Part shown: positions 9,667 through 18,046 of the stretch, in pieces
Layout: the number at the start of each line of letters is the position of its first letter
Position numbering within the stretch: position 1 is the stretch's first letter
Assembly: GCF_036178845.1 (NCBI RefSeq)
Contig: NZ_CP108070.1
Location: 5,146,001 to 5,210,000 of the forward strand
From: Streptomyces sp. NBC_00271
GTDB taxonomy: Bacteria > Actinomycetota > Actinomycetes > Streptomycetales > Streptomycetaceae
Direction of reading: 5' to 3'
DNA: 64,000 nucleotides
Translations under genes and position numbers: made by a program
Notes under the pieces: model-generated
Databases searched by the model: none
What the model was told of the DNA's origin: nothing
The model's input: the letters and a program-made list of their open reading frames with translations, nothing else

Positions 9667-10236
9667 TCAGCGGCGTCGCGCTCCGCCGGGCGCGGCGTCG
9701 CCGGCCGCCACTCCGGTGCTCCGGCATGCCTTGACCGGCTTTCCGGCCGGAGCCCCGGCACGTCGGCCGAGCCAGTCGACGCGCACCCAGATCAGCGCCT
9801 CCTCGGCGCGTTCCCGGCGCCCGAGCCAGCCGGCCTTGAGCCACAGCCCGACGCCCGCACCGGCGAGCAGCATGCCGCCCGCGGCGGGCACCGCGAAGGA
9901 GCTGCCGAGCGCGGCCACGAAGGCGAGCAGCAGCCACCAGCGGTGGCCCCGGCGCCAGTTGCGTACCGTCACGGCCCGGTCCTGGAGCACGTCCTGCTTG
10001 CTCGCGCGTGCGGCCGAGCGGACGAGTGCGGCGTACCGCTTCCTGCGGGTGTACGCCACCACGACGGCCGCGAGGATGAACAGCGCGGCCCCGGCCATGA
10101 CCCCGATCCGGCGTCCGGTCAGCCCCGGCAACAGCACCCCGATACCGGCCGCGAACACACCGAACCACCACAGTGGTGCCGCCCCGGCTCTCACCACGAC
10201 GGCCACCCGAGCCAACCCCTGTCCTCCGCGCGCCAC
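9667..10236 (-). CDS. Small integral membrane protein, function unknown
   Basis: 189 aa, GTG start at 10236 with a GGGAGG/GGAG-rich upstream stretch. Four hydrophobic segments can be seen: WWFGVFAAGIGVLLPGL, a segment containing AALFILAAVVVAY, then LLLAFVAALGSSFAV and GGMLLAGAGVGLWL. Charged loops rich in Arg lie between pairs two and three and at the C-terminus. Convergent with the roadblock operon (24-bp gap). I recognise no family beyond a Streptomyces membrane protein. Confidence 0.65.
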   Translation of the reverse strand: MARGGQGLARVAVVVRAGAAPLWWFGVFAAGIGVLLPGLTGRRIGVMAGAALFILAAVVVAYTRRKRYAALVRSAARASKQDVLQDRAVTVRNWRRGHRWWLLLAFVAALGSSFAVPAAGGMLLAGAGVGLWLKAGWLGRRERAEEALIWVRVDWLGRRAGAPAGKPVKACRSTGVAAGDAAPGGARRR

Positions 10237-10341
10237 GTTCTCCGCCTCCCGTGCCTTACGTCTTCAGCGTCTTTGGGCGCGCACGCTAACGAGCGAAGGT
10301 GAGACGAGTCTGAGAAGCGGGGCCGCTCCACCGAACCGTGA

Positions 10342-11304
10342 CTACTCCACGAACAGGCCCCTGGCCGCCGCCCGCGCGTCGAACTCCTCCAGCCGCGTCT
10401 GGGCGTCCGGGATGTCGTCGCACATCGCCTCCAGCAGGACGCGCCCGAGGAGCATCGGGGAGCAGGCCGTGTCGAAGGCGAGCCCGGTGCCGACGGCGGC
10501 GGGCAGGAGGAGGTCCGAGACCTTGGCGACCGGCGCGAACGCGGAGTCCGCGACCGTCACCACCGTCAGCCCGGCCTCCTTGGCGTAGGCGAGCGAGTCC
10601 ACGACCTCGCGCGGGTGGCGGGGCAGCGCGAAGCAGAGCAGGGCGGTGGCTCCGGCGTGGACGGCCGCGTCGATGCGGTCGTGCAGCATGGTGCCGCCCT
10701 CGTGCAGCAGCCGTACGTCCGGGTGGACCTTGGCGGCGAAGTACGCGAAGCCGTACGCCTGGGAGGCGGCGGCGCGCAGCCCGAGCACCGGGAGCGGACG
10801 GGAGGCGGCGAGCAGCCGTCCCGCGCGCTGCACCGGGCGCGGGTCGGCGAGCACCTCGGCGAGGTGCTTCAGGTTCTCGATCTCGGCCTCGACGGCCTGC
10901 TGGTACTCGTTGTACGAGCCCGGGGCCGCCGTCTGTTCGGTGGGCGCGACCTCGCGCAGGTGCTTGCGCAGCGCCGGATAGCCGTCGAAGCCGAGCGCGA
11001 CCGCGAAGCGGGTGACGGAGGGCTGGCTGACCCCGGCGAGTTCGGCGAGTTCGACGCTGGAGAGGAACGGCACGTCGGCGGCGCTGCGCACCATGCTGTG
11101 CGCGATGCGCCGTTGGGTGGGCGTCAGCCGGTGCCCCTCGAAGAGCGCCTGCAGGCGCCCGGCGGGACTGTCCATCACGCTCTCGTCGACATTCACGCCA
11201 GCCTTCACATCAGCCTTCGCATCAGCCTTCATGCCGGCATTCGCGTCGGCCTTCACGCCGGCTTTGGCCTCCGCGCTCACGTCCGTGCTCCTGTCCACGC
11301 TCAT
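10342..11304 (-). CDS. MurR/RpiR-family transcriptional regulator
   Basis: 320 aa, ATG at 11304 overlapping the stop of the lyase homologue (ATGA), so the two are co-translated. The N-terminal ~40 residues are an odd low-complexity segment of alternating Ala/Lys/Asp (ADANAGMKADAKADVKAG), encoded by degenerate 12-bp repeats; an internal ATG (residue 44, MDSPAGRL) could be the functional start. Then comes the RpiR-type HTH (SSVELAELAGVSQPSVTRF) and a C-terminal SIS sugar-isomerase-like domain (VLGLRAAASQAYGF, CFALPRHPREVVD). Such regulators sense phosphosugars or amino-acid catabolites. Likely controls the lyase homologue and perhaps the divergent transporter. Confidence 0.85.
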   Translation of the reverse strand: MSVDRSTDVSAEAKAGVKADANAGMKADAKADVKAGVNVDESVMDSPAGRLQALFEGHRLTPTQRRIAHSMVRSAADVPFLSSVELAELAGVSQPSVTRFAVALGFDGYPALRKHLREVAPTEQTAAPGSYNEYQQAVEAEIENLKHLAEVLADPRPVQRAGRLLAASRPLPVLGLRAAASQAYGFAYFAAKVHPDVRLLHEGGTMLHDRIDAAVHAGATALLCFALPRHPREVVDSLAYAKEAGLTVVTVADSAFAPVAKVSDLLLPAAVGTGLAFDTACSPMLLGRVLLEAMCDDIPDAQTRLEEFDARAAARGLFVE

Positions 11305-12995
11305 GACTCGCTCCCCCTCCAGATGTCCGTGAACCGGTCGAGCAGCGCGGCCGCCGCCGTCACGTCGTCCGTCAGCGGCCGGTCGGTCTGGTCCAGGCCG
11401 AGCACGGACTCGGCCAGTTCCATCGCCCGTCCGACCGGCAGCTCCGGGTCGGGCCGCAGATCGCGCTGGCGCAGCGCCCGTACGGCGGAGACCAGTTCGC
11501 AGCCCACGACGAGACGGTAGGCACCGCACGCCCGCAGTGTCTGCCGTGCGGCGAGCGAGGCGAAGCTCGCCTGTTCCTCGACGCCCCGGGAGAGTACAGC
11601 GTGGCCGAGCGAGGCGGGCGCGGAGAAGGCGCGCAGGTCGCCGAGGGCGGCCGCGGCGGCGTACTCCAGAATCATCACGCCGGAGGACGCGGGCTCGTGG
11701 TCGGCGAGGAAGGGGCGCAGGCGGGTGTAGGCGGGTTCGTTGAGGGTGGAGAGCCGGGAGGTCGACAGCCGCGCCACCTGGGTGACGGCGAGCCTGAAGT
11801 GGTCGAGGGCGAGGGCGAGTTGGGCCTGGTAGAAGCCGCCGTGGTGGTACGCGGCCATGTCCTCGGGCGAGATGAGGGGGTTCTCGGCGGCGGCGTTGAT
11901 CTCGATGACCAGGACCCCTTCAAGGGCGTCCGCGGCGTCCTGCGCGGGCCCGTGGATCTGCGGGACGCACCGGAAGCCGTACGGGTCCTGGATCCGCCCG
12001 AGCGGCGGGGTGGGCCGGTCCGCCGCTCCGATCAACTCCCGCATCCGGCGCGCGACTTCGGCCGAGCCCTTGTGCGGGCGCGCGGCGTGCACGGGCGCCG
12101 CGTACGCCTCGTGCGATCCGTCGACGGCCAGCAGGGACAGCGCGGCGACGACCTGGGTGGCCTCGATCAGCCCCCGCAGTTCGTCCAGGGCGAGCGCGGA
12201 CTGCCCGAGGGTGAGGGCGTTGCTGCTGATGAGGGCGAGGGCGTCGTTGTTGTCGAGGGGCTGGGGTTCGGGGGGCAGGCCCCGCCCGACGGACGACACC
12301 TCCTCCCCGAAGGACGTCACCCTCTCCCCGAGACCGAGCGGCGACGGCCCCTGGGGCTGGACCGAGGGAGCCTGCGCCTGGGCCTGGGCTGACGGAGCCT
12401 GCACCTGGGCCTGGACCGACGGAGCCTGCACCTGGGGCGGCATGCCCTGCTCCGGCCCCCGCCAGGGATGCTCCCCCACCAGCGCCAGCCCCAGCTGGGC
12501 CAGCGCCGCGATGTCCCCCGTACCCACCGACCCGAACTCGTTCACGACCGGGTACGCGCCGGTCTCCAGGGCCTCGCACAGTGCCGTGACGACGGTGGGC
12601 CGCAGGCCCGCTCCGCCCGCCAGGAGCTGGTTGGCGCGGACGGCGAGCATGGCCCGGACCTGGCGCGCGGGGAGCTCCTCGCCGATGGCACCGGCATGGC
12701 TGCGCAGCAGGCGCAGCCCGTGCTCGGCGGCGGCCTCGGTCGGCACGTCCTCGTTCCGGTTGGCGCCGACGCCGGTGGAGCGCCCGTAGACGCGACCGGT
12801 GGCGGCGATCTGCCGGGCGGCGTCCCAGGACTGCTCGACGCGCTTCATCGCCTCGGTGCCGGGAACGGGCCGCGCGGCCCCGTCGGCGAGCCGCACGATG
12901 TCGGTGACACCGGTGCTGCACCCGTCGAGCACCACGAGACCGGCGGTGAGGCCGGCCACCACCTCACTCGACGTGTCCGCATTCCGAGACGACAT
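11301..12995 (-). CDS. Aromatic amino acid lyase (HAL/PAL) family homologue with altered MIO triad
   Basis: 564 aa, longer than the ~510 aa of HutH. Family features: VYGRSTGVGANRN with the catalytic-type Tyr70, QDPYGFRCVPQIHG, NAAAENPLI, and a Glu in GVEEQASFASL. The segment that in HAL reads GSVGASGDL is here GSVGTGDI (residues 155-161), so one residue is missing and the Ala-Ser-Gly that makes the MIO cofactor is absent. A Q/A/P/S-rich insertion with 9-residue repeats lies at about residues 180-250. Activity as a histidine ammonia-lyase is therefore doubtful; I do not call it hutH. ATG at 12995; overlaps the RpiR gene downstream. Confidence 0.85.
   Translation of the reverse strand: MSSRNADTSSEVVAGLTAGLVVLDGCSTGVTDIVRLADGAARPVPGTEAMKRVEQSWDAARQIAATGRVYGRSTGVGANRNEDVPTEAAAEHGLRLLRSHAGAIGEELPARQVRAMLAVRANQLLAGGAGLRPTVVTALCEALETGAYPVVNEFGSVGTGDIAALAQLGLALVGEHPWRGPEQGMPPQVQAPSVQAQVQAPSAQAQAQAPSVQPQGPSPLGLGERVTSFGEEVSSVGRGLPPEPQPLDNNDALALISSNALTLGQSALALDELRGLIEATQVVAALSLLAVDGSHEAYAAPVHAARPHKGSAEVARRMRELIGAADRPTPPLGRIQDPYGFRCVPQIHGPAQDAADALEGVLVIEINAAAENPLISPEDMAAYHHGGFYQAQLALALDHFRLAVTQVARLSTSRLSTLNEPAYTRLRPFLADHEPASSGVMILEYAAAAALGDLRAFSAPASLGHAVLSRGVEEQASFASLAARQTLRACGAYRLVVGCELVSAVRALRQRDLRPDPELPVGRAMELAESVLGLDQTDRPLTDDVTAAAALLDRFTDIWRGSES
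12367..12435. repeat. 27-bp tandem repeat inside the lyase-homologue gene
   Basis: Two full near-identical 27-bp units (12367-12393 and 12394-12420) and part of a third start with GGAGCCTGC and encode nine residues of the pattern VQAQVQAPS. They build the Gln/Ala/Pro linker inserted into the lyase fold. Period is a multiple of three, so copy changes keep the frame. Confidence 0.85.
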
Positions 12996-13099
12996 AGAGC
13001 AAAAACTCCCCTCAATCCGGACATTGGATCTTGCCTGGTGGCCATAAGTAACCAGCGATTAACACCGGACCGTTGACAACCTATTCAGGTACAGAGAAC

Positions 13100-13119
13100 T
13101 CTGCATGACGATATGCAGA
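13100..13119. promoter_or_regulatory. Inverted repeat in the leader of the betaine-type ABC operon
   Basis: TCTGCAT (13100-13106) and ATGCAGA (13113-13119) form perfect 7-bp arms with a six-base spacer, 18 bp before the transporter ATG at 13138. TTGACA at 13073-13078 is a possible -35. This fits an operator just downstream of the promoter or a leader hairpin; no binding protein can be assigned. Confidence 0.5.
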
Positions 13120-13137
13120 CCGGGCAAGGGACACCTC

Positions 13138-14187
13138 ATGATCCAGTTCGACACGGTCCACAAGCGCTTCCCCAACGGCACCACCGCAGTCCACGACCTC
13201 TCTCTGGAGATGCCGGAAGGCGGCGTGACCGTCCTCGTCGGATCTTCCGGTTGCGGTAAGACCACCACCCTCCGGATGATCAACCGGATGGTCGATCCGA
13301 CCTCCGGCACCATCCGCGTCGGCGGCAAGGACGTCCTCGAACAGGACGCGGCCGAACTGCGCCGCTCCATCGGGTACGTCATCCAGCAGGCCGGCCTCTT
13401 CCCGCACCGCACGGTGCTCGACAACATCGCCACCGTGCCGCTGCTGCTGGGCTGGGGCCGCAAGAAGGCCAGGGCGCGGGCGGCCGAGCTCCTGGAGACC
13501 GTCGGCCTCGCCGCCGACGCCGGCAAGCGCTACCCGCACCAGCTCTCCGGCGGCCAGCAGCAGCGCGTCGGCGTGGCCCGCGCGCTCGCCGCCGACCCGC
13601 CCGTCCTGCTCATGGACGAGCCCTTCGGCGCGGTCGACCCGGTCGTGCGCACCCAGCTCCAGGACGAGCTGCTCCGCCTCCAGAAGGAGCTCAACAAGAC
13701 CATCGTCTTCGTCACTCACGACATCGACGAGGCCGTCCGGCTCGGCGACCAGATCGCGATCTTCCGCACCGGCGGCCATCTGGTGCAGTGCGCGACCCCG
13801 GCCGACCTGCTCGCCCGCCCCGCGGACGACTTCGTCGCCGACTTCCTCGGCGCCGAGCGGGGCCTGAAGCTCCTCTCGCTCCAGCACCTCGCCGACGTAC
13901 CGCAGGGCCCGGCCCCCGAGGGCGGCGCCTGGACCCTCGTCCTCGACGAGGCCCGCAAGCCGCGGCACTGGCGCGCGACGGCGGACGACGCCGAACTCCC
14001 CGTACGGCCGCTCGAGGACACCGACTCCCTGCTGGCGGCGCTCAACGAGTCCATCGCCTCGCCCACCGGACTGGTGGCACGTGTAGACACCGAGGGCGCG
14101 CTCACCGGCGTCACCTCCCGCGACGACATCCACGAGCACGCGAGCAAGGCGCACGGCACCCACGGCACCGCGAGCGTGGCGATATGA
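13138..14187 (+). CDS. Glycine betaine/osmoprotectant-type ABC transporter, ATP-binding subunit
   Basis: 349 aa, ATG at 13138 after AAGGGA; an upstream in-frame ATG at 13105 lacks a ribosome site. Walker [10 protein letters not shown] (35-43), signature LSGGQQQR, Walker [12 protein letters not shown] and switch VTHD are intact. The C-terminal ~90 residues form a CBS-like regulatory region ending [13 protein letters not shown], typical of the ProV/OpuCA branch, which in relatives senses ionic strength. First gene of a four-gene operon with ATGA coupling to the permease. Probably drives uptake of a quaternary amine (betaine, choline, carnitine or similar). Confidence 0.9.
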   Translation: MIQFDTVHKRFPNGTTAVHDLSLEMPEGGVTVLVGSSGCGKTTTLRMINRMVDPTSGTIRVGGKDVLEQDAAELRRSIGYVIQQAGLFPHRTVLDNIATVPLLLGWGRKKARARAAELLETVGLAADAGKRYPHQLSGGQQQRVGVARALAADPPVLLMDEPFGAVDPVVRTQLQDELLRLQKELNKTIVFVTHDIDEAVRLGDQIAIFRTGGHLVQCATPADLLARPADDFVADFLGAERGLKLLSLQHLADVPQGPAPEGGAWTLVLDEARKPRHWRATADDAELPVRPLEDTDSLLAALNESIASPTGLVARVDTEGALTGVTSRDDIHEHASKAHGTHGTASVAI

Positions 14188-14825
14188 CCGTCGACTGGTC
14201 CTGGATAGGCGACCACACCCACGACCTCACCTCCCTCGCCCTCTCCCACCTCCAGGCCGCGCTGCTGGCCGTCTTCTTCGGCCTGCTGATCTCCCTCCCG
14301 CTGGCCGTCGTGGCCCACCGGGTGCGCGCCCTGCGCGGCGTGCTCCTCGGCCTCTCGAACGTCCTCTTCACGATCCCGTCGATCGCGATCTTCGTCCTCC
14401 TGCTCCCGGTGAGCGGCCTGACCCGCACCACCACGGTCATCGGCCTGACGGTCTACACCCTGGTCGTCCTGCTCCGGAACACGGTCGAGGGCCTCGACTC
14501 GGTCCCCGTGAAGACCAAGGAAGCCGCCAAGGCGATGGGCACCCGCCCGCTGCGGACCCTGCTCACCGTCGAACTCCCGCTCGCCCTCCCCGTGATCATG
14601 GCGGGCGTACGGATCGCGACGGTCATGTCGATCTCCCTGGTCTCCGTCGCCACCTACATCGGCGACGGCGGACTCGGCCAGCTCTTCACGGACGGCTTCC
14701 AGCGCAACTTCCCGACGCCGGTGATCGTCGGCGTGGTCCTGACCCTGCTGCTCGCGCTGGTCGCGGACGCGCTGCTGGTCGCGGTCCAGTACGTACTCAC
14801 TCCGTGGACGAGGCGGCGAGCCTGA
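14184..14825 (+). CDS. Betaine-type ABC transporter permease 1
   Basis: 213 aa inner-membrane permease of the ProW/OpuCB family. ATG at 14184 overlaps the ATPase stop (ATGA). About five to six membrane helices; the EAA coupling loop is seen as TKEAAKAMGTRPLRTLLTVELPLAL... (family motif EAA---G---------P), which docks on the ATPase. One base separates its stop from the second permease gene. Forms a heterodimeric channel with that protein. Confidence 0.9.
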   Translation: MTVDWSWIGDHTHDLTSLALSHLQAALLAVFFGLLISLPLAVVAHRVRALRGVLLGLSNVLFTIPSIAIFVLLLPVSGLTRTTTVIGLTVYTLVVLLRNTVEGLDSVPVKTKEAAKAMGTRPLRTLLTVELPLALPVIMAGVRIATVMSISLVSVATYIGDGGLGQLFTDGFQRNFPTPVIVGVVLTLLLALVADALLVAVQYVLTPWTRRRA

Positions 14826-14826
14826 C

Positions 14827-15498
14827 ATGTACGAACTCTTCAAGAACCTCGCCAAGTGGCTGGTCAGCGGCGATCAGTGGGCCGGCACCGACGGCATCGC
14901 GCACCGGATCGCCGAGCACCTGGAGTACTCGCTCTTCGCCACCCTCATCGCGGCCGCGATCGCGCTCCCGCTCGGCCTGCTGATCGGTCACACCGGCAAG
15001 GGCGCCTTCCTCGCCATCAACCTGTCCTCCTTCGGCCGGGCGCTGCCGACCGTGGGCCTGGTCGTCCTGGTCTTCCTGGTCAGCGGCCTGTCGCTGTGGT
15101 CGGTGTACGTGGCCCTGGTCGTCCTCGCGGTACCGGCCATCGTCACCAACACCTACGCCGGCATGAGCGCCGTCGACCCGGAGGTGAAGGACGCGGCGCG
15201 GGGCCAGGGCATGCGCGGCCACCAGGTCCTCTTCCAGGTCGAGATCCCGCTCGCCCTCCCCCTGATCATGACGGGCCTGCGCCTCTCCCTCATCCAGGTG
15301 GTGTCCACCGCCACGATCGCCGCGTACGTCAGCTTCGGCGGCCTCGGCCGGTACGTCTTCGACGGCCTGGCGCAGCGCGACCTCGTCCAGGTCCTCGGCG
15401 GGGCGGCGCTGGTCGCGATCGTCGCCGTCGTGCTCGACCTCGCGCTGGCCGGACTCCAGCGCTACCTGTTCCGTCACCGCCGTACCGCCGCCCACTGA
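14827..15498 (+). CDS. Betaine-type ABC transporter permease 2
   Basis: 223 aa second ProW/OpuCD-like permease. Six hydrophobic segments, with the EAA-like loop VKDAARGQGMRGHQVLF followed by QVEIPLALPLIM. ATG at 14827, directly after the previous stop. In OpuC-type systems the two permeases, two ATPase copies and one lipoprotein form the importer; that set is complete here. Confidence 0.9.
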   Translation: MYELFKNLAKWLVSGDQWAGTDGIAHRIAEHLEYSLFATLIAAAIALPLGLLIGHTGKGAFLAINLSSFGRALPTVGLVVLVFLVSGLSLWSVYVALVVLAVPAIVTNTYAGMSAVDPEVKDAARGQGMRGHQVLFQVEIPLALPLIMTGLRLSLIQVVSTATIAAYVSFGGLGRYVFDGLAQRDLVQVLGGAALVAIVAVVLDLALAGLQRYLFRHRRTAAH

Positions 15499-15512
15499 GG
15501 AGCCGAAGAACC

Positions 15513-16445
15513 ATGAACCGTAGGACTCTGCTCGGCGGCCTCTTCGCCGCGGCCTCCGTCCCCGCCCTGGCCGCCTGCAGCAGCGGCATCACCTCGCTGG
15601 ACAGTTCCGGCGCCGGCAGCGGCGGCGGCTCCGGATCCAGCGCCGGCGGCGTGACCATCGGCACCGCCAACTTCAGCGAGAACCAGATCCTCGGCTACCT
15701 GTACGCGGGTGTCCTGGGCGCCGCGGGCATCAAGACGAAGGTCCGCCCCAACCTCGGCTCACGCGAGATCGTCGTGCCCGCGCTGGAGGGCGGCGACATC
15801 GATCTCCTCCCCGAATACCAGGGCAGCCTGCTCCTGTACCTGGACGACAAGGCCACGGACACCGAGGCCGGCGCGATGCAGAACACGCTGACGACCGTGC
15901 TCCCCAGCGGCCTCGAGGTTCTCCCCTACGCGGCGGCCGAGGACCGCGACAGTTTCGCCGTCACCAAGGAGACGGCGGCCAAGTACGGTCTGACCTCCCT
16001 CGCCGACCTGCGCAAGGCCAACGGCAAACTGGTCCTGGGTGCCGCCGCCGAGATGAAGAAGCGGGTCGTCGGTGTCGTGGGCCTCAAGGACCGCTACGGG
16101 GTGGAGTTCAAGGAGTTCAAGTCCCTCGACTCCTCGGGCCCGCTGGTCAAGGGCGCCCTGAAGAAGGGCGACATCGACGTCGCCAACGTCTTCACCACGG
16201 ACGTGGACGTCATCGAGAACGGCTGGGTCGTCCTCACCGACCCCCTCAACCTGATCCCCTCCCAGCACATCGTCCCCCTCATCGCCTCCCGCAAGGCCGA
16301 CGCGAAGGTCCGCAAGGCCCTGGCCACCCTCGGCAACGTCCTCACCTCCGAGGAACTGACCAAGCTCAACCGCCTGGTGGACAAGGAGAAGAAGGACCCG
16401 GACGCGGTCGCCAACACCTGGCTGAAGAGCAAGAAGCTGACGTGA
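15513..16445 (+). CDS. Betaine-type ABC transporter substrate-binding lipoprotein
   Basis: 310 aa, ATG at 15513 preceded by GAGGAG. The signal peptide MNRRTLLGGLFAAAS ends in a lipobox LAAC (Cys about residue 22), so the protein is lipid-anchored outside the membrane; the RR near the start could permit Tat export. After a Gly/Ser-rich linker the OpuAC/OsmF-type binding domain begins (IGTANFSENQILGYLYAGVL). Binds the imported quaternary amine and delivers it to the permeases. Last gene of the operon; the following gap carries two copies of the dispersed palindromic repeat. Confidence 0.9.
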   Translation: MNRRTLLGGLFAAASVPALAACSSGITSLDSSGAGSGGGSGSSAGGVTIGTANFSENQILGYLYAGVLGAAGIKTKVRPNLGSREIVVPALEGGDIDLLPEYQGSLLLYLDDKATDTEAGAMQNTLTTVLPSGLEVLPYAAAEDRDSFAVTKETAAKYGLTSLADLRKANGKLVLGAAAEMKKRVVGVVGLKDRYGVEFKEFKSLDSSGPLVKGALKKGDIDVANVFTTDVDVIENGWVVLTDPLNLIPSQHIVPLIASRKADAKVRKALATLGNVLTSEELTKLNRLVDKEKKDPDAVANTWLKSKKLT

Positions 16446-16505
16446 TCCCCTCCCTCGGGGCTACGACCCAGCCCCAGTGGATGGGTTCTTCGGCTGCGGG
16501 TGGGC

Positions 16506-16536
16506 GGGGGCTGGTCGCGCAGTTCCCCGCGCCCCT
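16506..16536 (+). repeat. Dispersed palindromic element, copy 1
   Basis: Core GGGGCTGGTCGCGCAGTTCC followed by CCGCGCCCC, foldable as a GC-rich hairpin. It lies 61 bp after the binding-protein stop. A second short motif, GGGGCTGCGCCCCGG, follows at about 16590. The 411-bp gap 16446-16856 holds this copy, copy 2 and no gene. Confidence 0.85.
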
Positions 16537-16633
16537 AAAAGCCTTGGGCCGACCGGCGTTCCAGAGCGAGGCCGGGAGCCGGGGCTGCGCCCCGGATCCC
16601 CGGTTGCCTGTAGTCGTTCGGCTGCCGCCCGGC

Positions 16634-16664
16634 GGGGGCTGGTCGCGCAGTTCCCCGCGCCCCT
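16634..16664 (+). repeat. Dispersed palindromic element, copy 2
   Basis: Same core as copy 1, same orientation, 128 bp further on, again followed by GGGGCTGCGCCCCGG. Tandem arrangement of two composite units between convergent genes. Confidence 0.85.
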
Positions 16665-16856
16665 GGGGCACGGGGCTGCGCCCCGGCACCCCTTCAGGGG
16701 CGAGGTCGGAGGTCGTGTCTCTCTCGTCCCGGTCCGCATCTTCAGCCCGTCCGGCGTTTGAGGACGAGGCCGTTCAGGCCGTGCGGGGGTCTGGGGGCGG
16801 AGTCCCCAGGTAGGGATGGGACGGGTAGGGGCGGCGGGGGCGAGGACCCTGTGGGG

Positions 16857-17861
16857 CTATACCCGGACCGCTGAGCCCCGTTCGCTCATCCTCGGCGCGC
16901 AAAGGATCCGCTTCTTCCGGACCCGTTTCCCCTCGATCGCCGCGACGGTCAGACGTGCCGCCTCCGCGGCGATCTCCGAGAGACCCCAGTCCACCGTGGT
17001 CAGCGGTGGGGTGAGGACCCGGGACACGGGGTGGTCGTCGAAGCCGACCACCGAGACGTCCCGGCCGACGGAGAGCGAGGCCTCGGCGGCGGCGGCGTAC
17101 ACCCCGTACGCCAGCGAGTCGGAGAAGCAGAAGACGGCGGTCGCGGGCCGGGGCCCGTCCAGAAGGCGTCGGGCGACGACCGTGGCCTCGCCCAACTCCT
17201 GCGGGCACGGAACCAGTTCGGCACGCAGCCCGAGCCGTTCGGCGGCCTCGCGGACGTACACGTCGGCGGGCCGGTCGGGCGTGCTCGGCCGGGTCGGGGT
17301 CAGCACGGTCACCCGGCGGTGGCCGAGCCCGTACAGATATTCCAGGACGGAATCGATGCCGGCCCGGTTGTCGAAGATGACCTGCCCGGCGGTACGGGCC
17401 GTGCTGAGCGAGTCCCCGACGGCCACCACCGGCAACGCGTCGGCGATCGCCGCCCACCCCTCGGCCGAGGGATTCACCGGCGACACCAGCAACGCGTCGA
17501 CACGCTGGTCGCGCAGCTGCTTGGCGAGCTTCAGCTCACGGTCGGGGTCACCGCCCGCGTCGAGGATCAGCGCGTAGCGGTCACCGGCCAGCAGCTCCCG
17601 GCCGATGGCGGCCATCAGCTGCTGCTGCCAGAGGTCCTGGAGGTCGCCCGCGAGGACCCCGACCATGCTGGTGCGCCCGCTGGCGAGGGCGCGGGCGATG
17701 GGGTCGGCCTCGTAGCCGAGCTCGGCGGCGGCCTTGCGCACCCGCTCCTCCGTCTCCTTCGAGACGTGCTTGCCACGCAGGGCGTAGGAGACGGCGGCGG
17801 TGGAGAGACCAGTGGCCTCGGCCACCTCCCGGAGGGTGGTGCGCTTATTGGGCCTGGCCAT
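16857..17861 (-). CDS. LacI-family transcriptional regulator
   Basis: 334 aa from ATG 17861 (MARPNKRTTLREVAEATG), the usual LacI start; an in-frame ATG at 17900 would add 13 residues. N-terminal HTH with hinge helix: STAAVSYALRGKHVSKET, then the periplasmic-binding-type sensor core (VGVLAGDLQDLWQQQLM, VVGFDDHPVSRVLTPPLTTV). Divergent from the amidohydrolase/cysteine dioxygenase genes, with operator-like repeats at 17945-17982 between them, so it likely represses that operon and itself. Ligand unknown. Confidence 0.92.
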   Translation of the reverse strand: MARPNKRTTLREVAEATGLSTAAVSYALRGKHVSKETEERVRKAAAELGYEADPIARALASGRTSMVGVLAGDLQDLWQQQLMAAIGRELLAGDRYALILDAGGDPDRELKLAKQLRDQRVDALLVSPVNPSAEGWAAIADALPVVAVGDSLSTARTAGQVIFDNRAGIDSVLEYLYGLGHRRVTVLTPTRPSTPDRPADVYVREAAERLGLRAELVPCPQELGEATVVARRLLDGPRPATAVFCFSDSLAYGVYAAAAEASLSVGRDVSVVGFDDHPVSRVLTPPLTTVDWGLSEIAAEAARLTVAAIEGKRVRKKRILCAPRMSERGSAVRV

Positions 17862-17944
17862 GCCGGGAAGCCTACCGGGACACGTCCGCATCGTGGGCAT
17901 GCGGCGCCCTCCACCCAGGGGCGCATGGTTGACAGAAAGGCTTG

Positions 17945-17982
17945 TTAACCGTTTAAGTTAACCGCATAAGTGAAGCGGTTAA
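17945..17982. promoter_or_regulatory. LacI-type operator repeats
   Basis: TTAACCG occurs at 17945-17951 and 17958-17964 (13-bp step), and its reverse complement as GCGGTTAA at 17975-17982. TTAACCGC (17958-17965) and GCGGTTAA pair across a nine-base spacer. The AT-rich block stands out from its surroundings and lies between the divergent LacI and amidohydrolase genes, where an autoregulated operator is expected. Confidence 0.75.
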
Positions 17983-18046
17983 CCATGCTCAGACCAGTCA
18001 GCCCACCCCATCCCTCCCCGAAGACCGAGGACCCGAGGACCGCCGC

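Noticed and set aside
11301..12995. Calling this gene hutH
   Set aside because: The MIO triad is absent, the protein is longer and has an inserted linker; S. coelicolor hutH is, from memory, located away from hutU/hutI.
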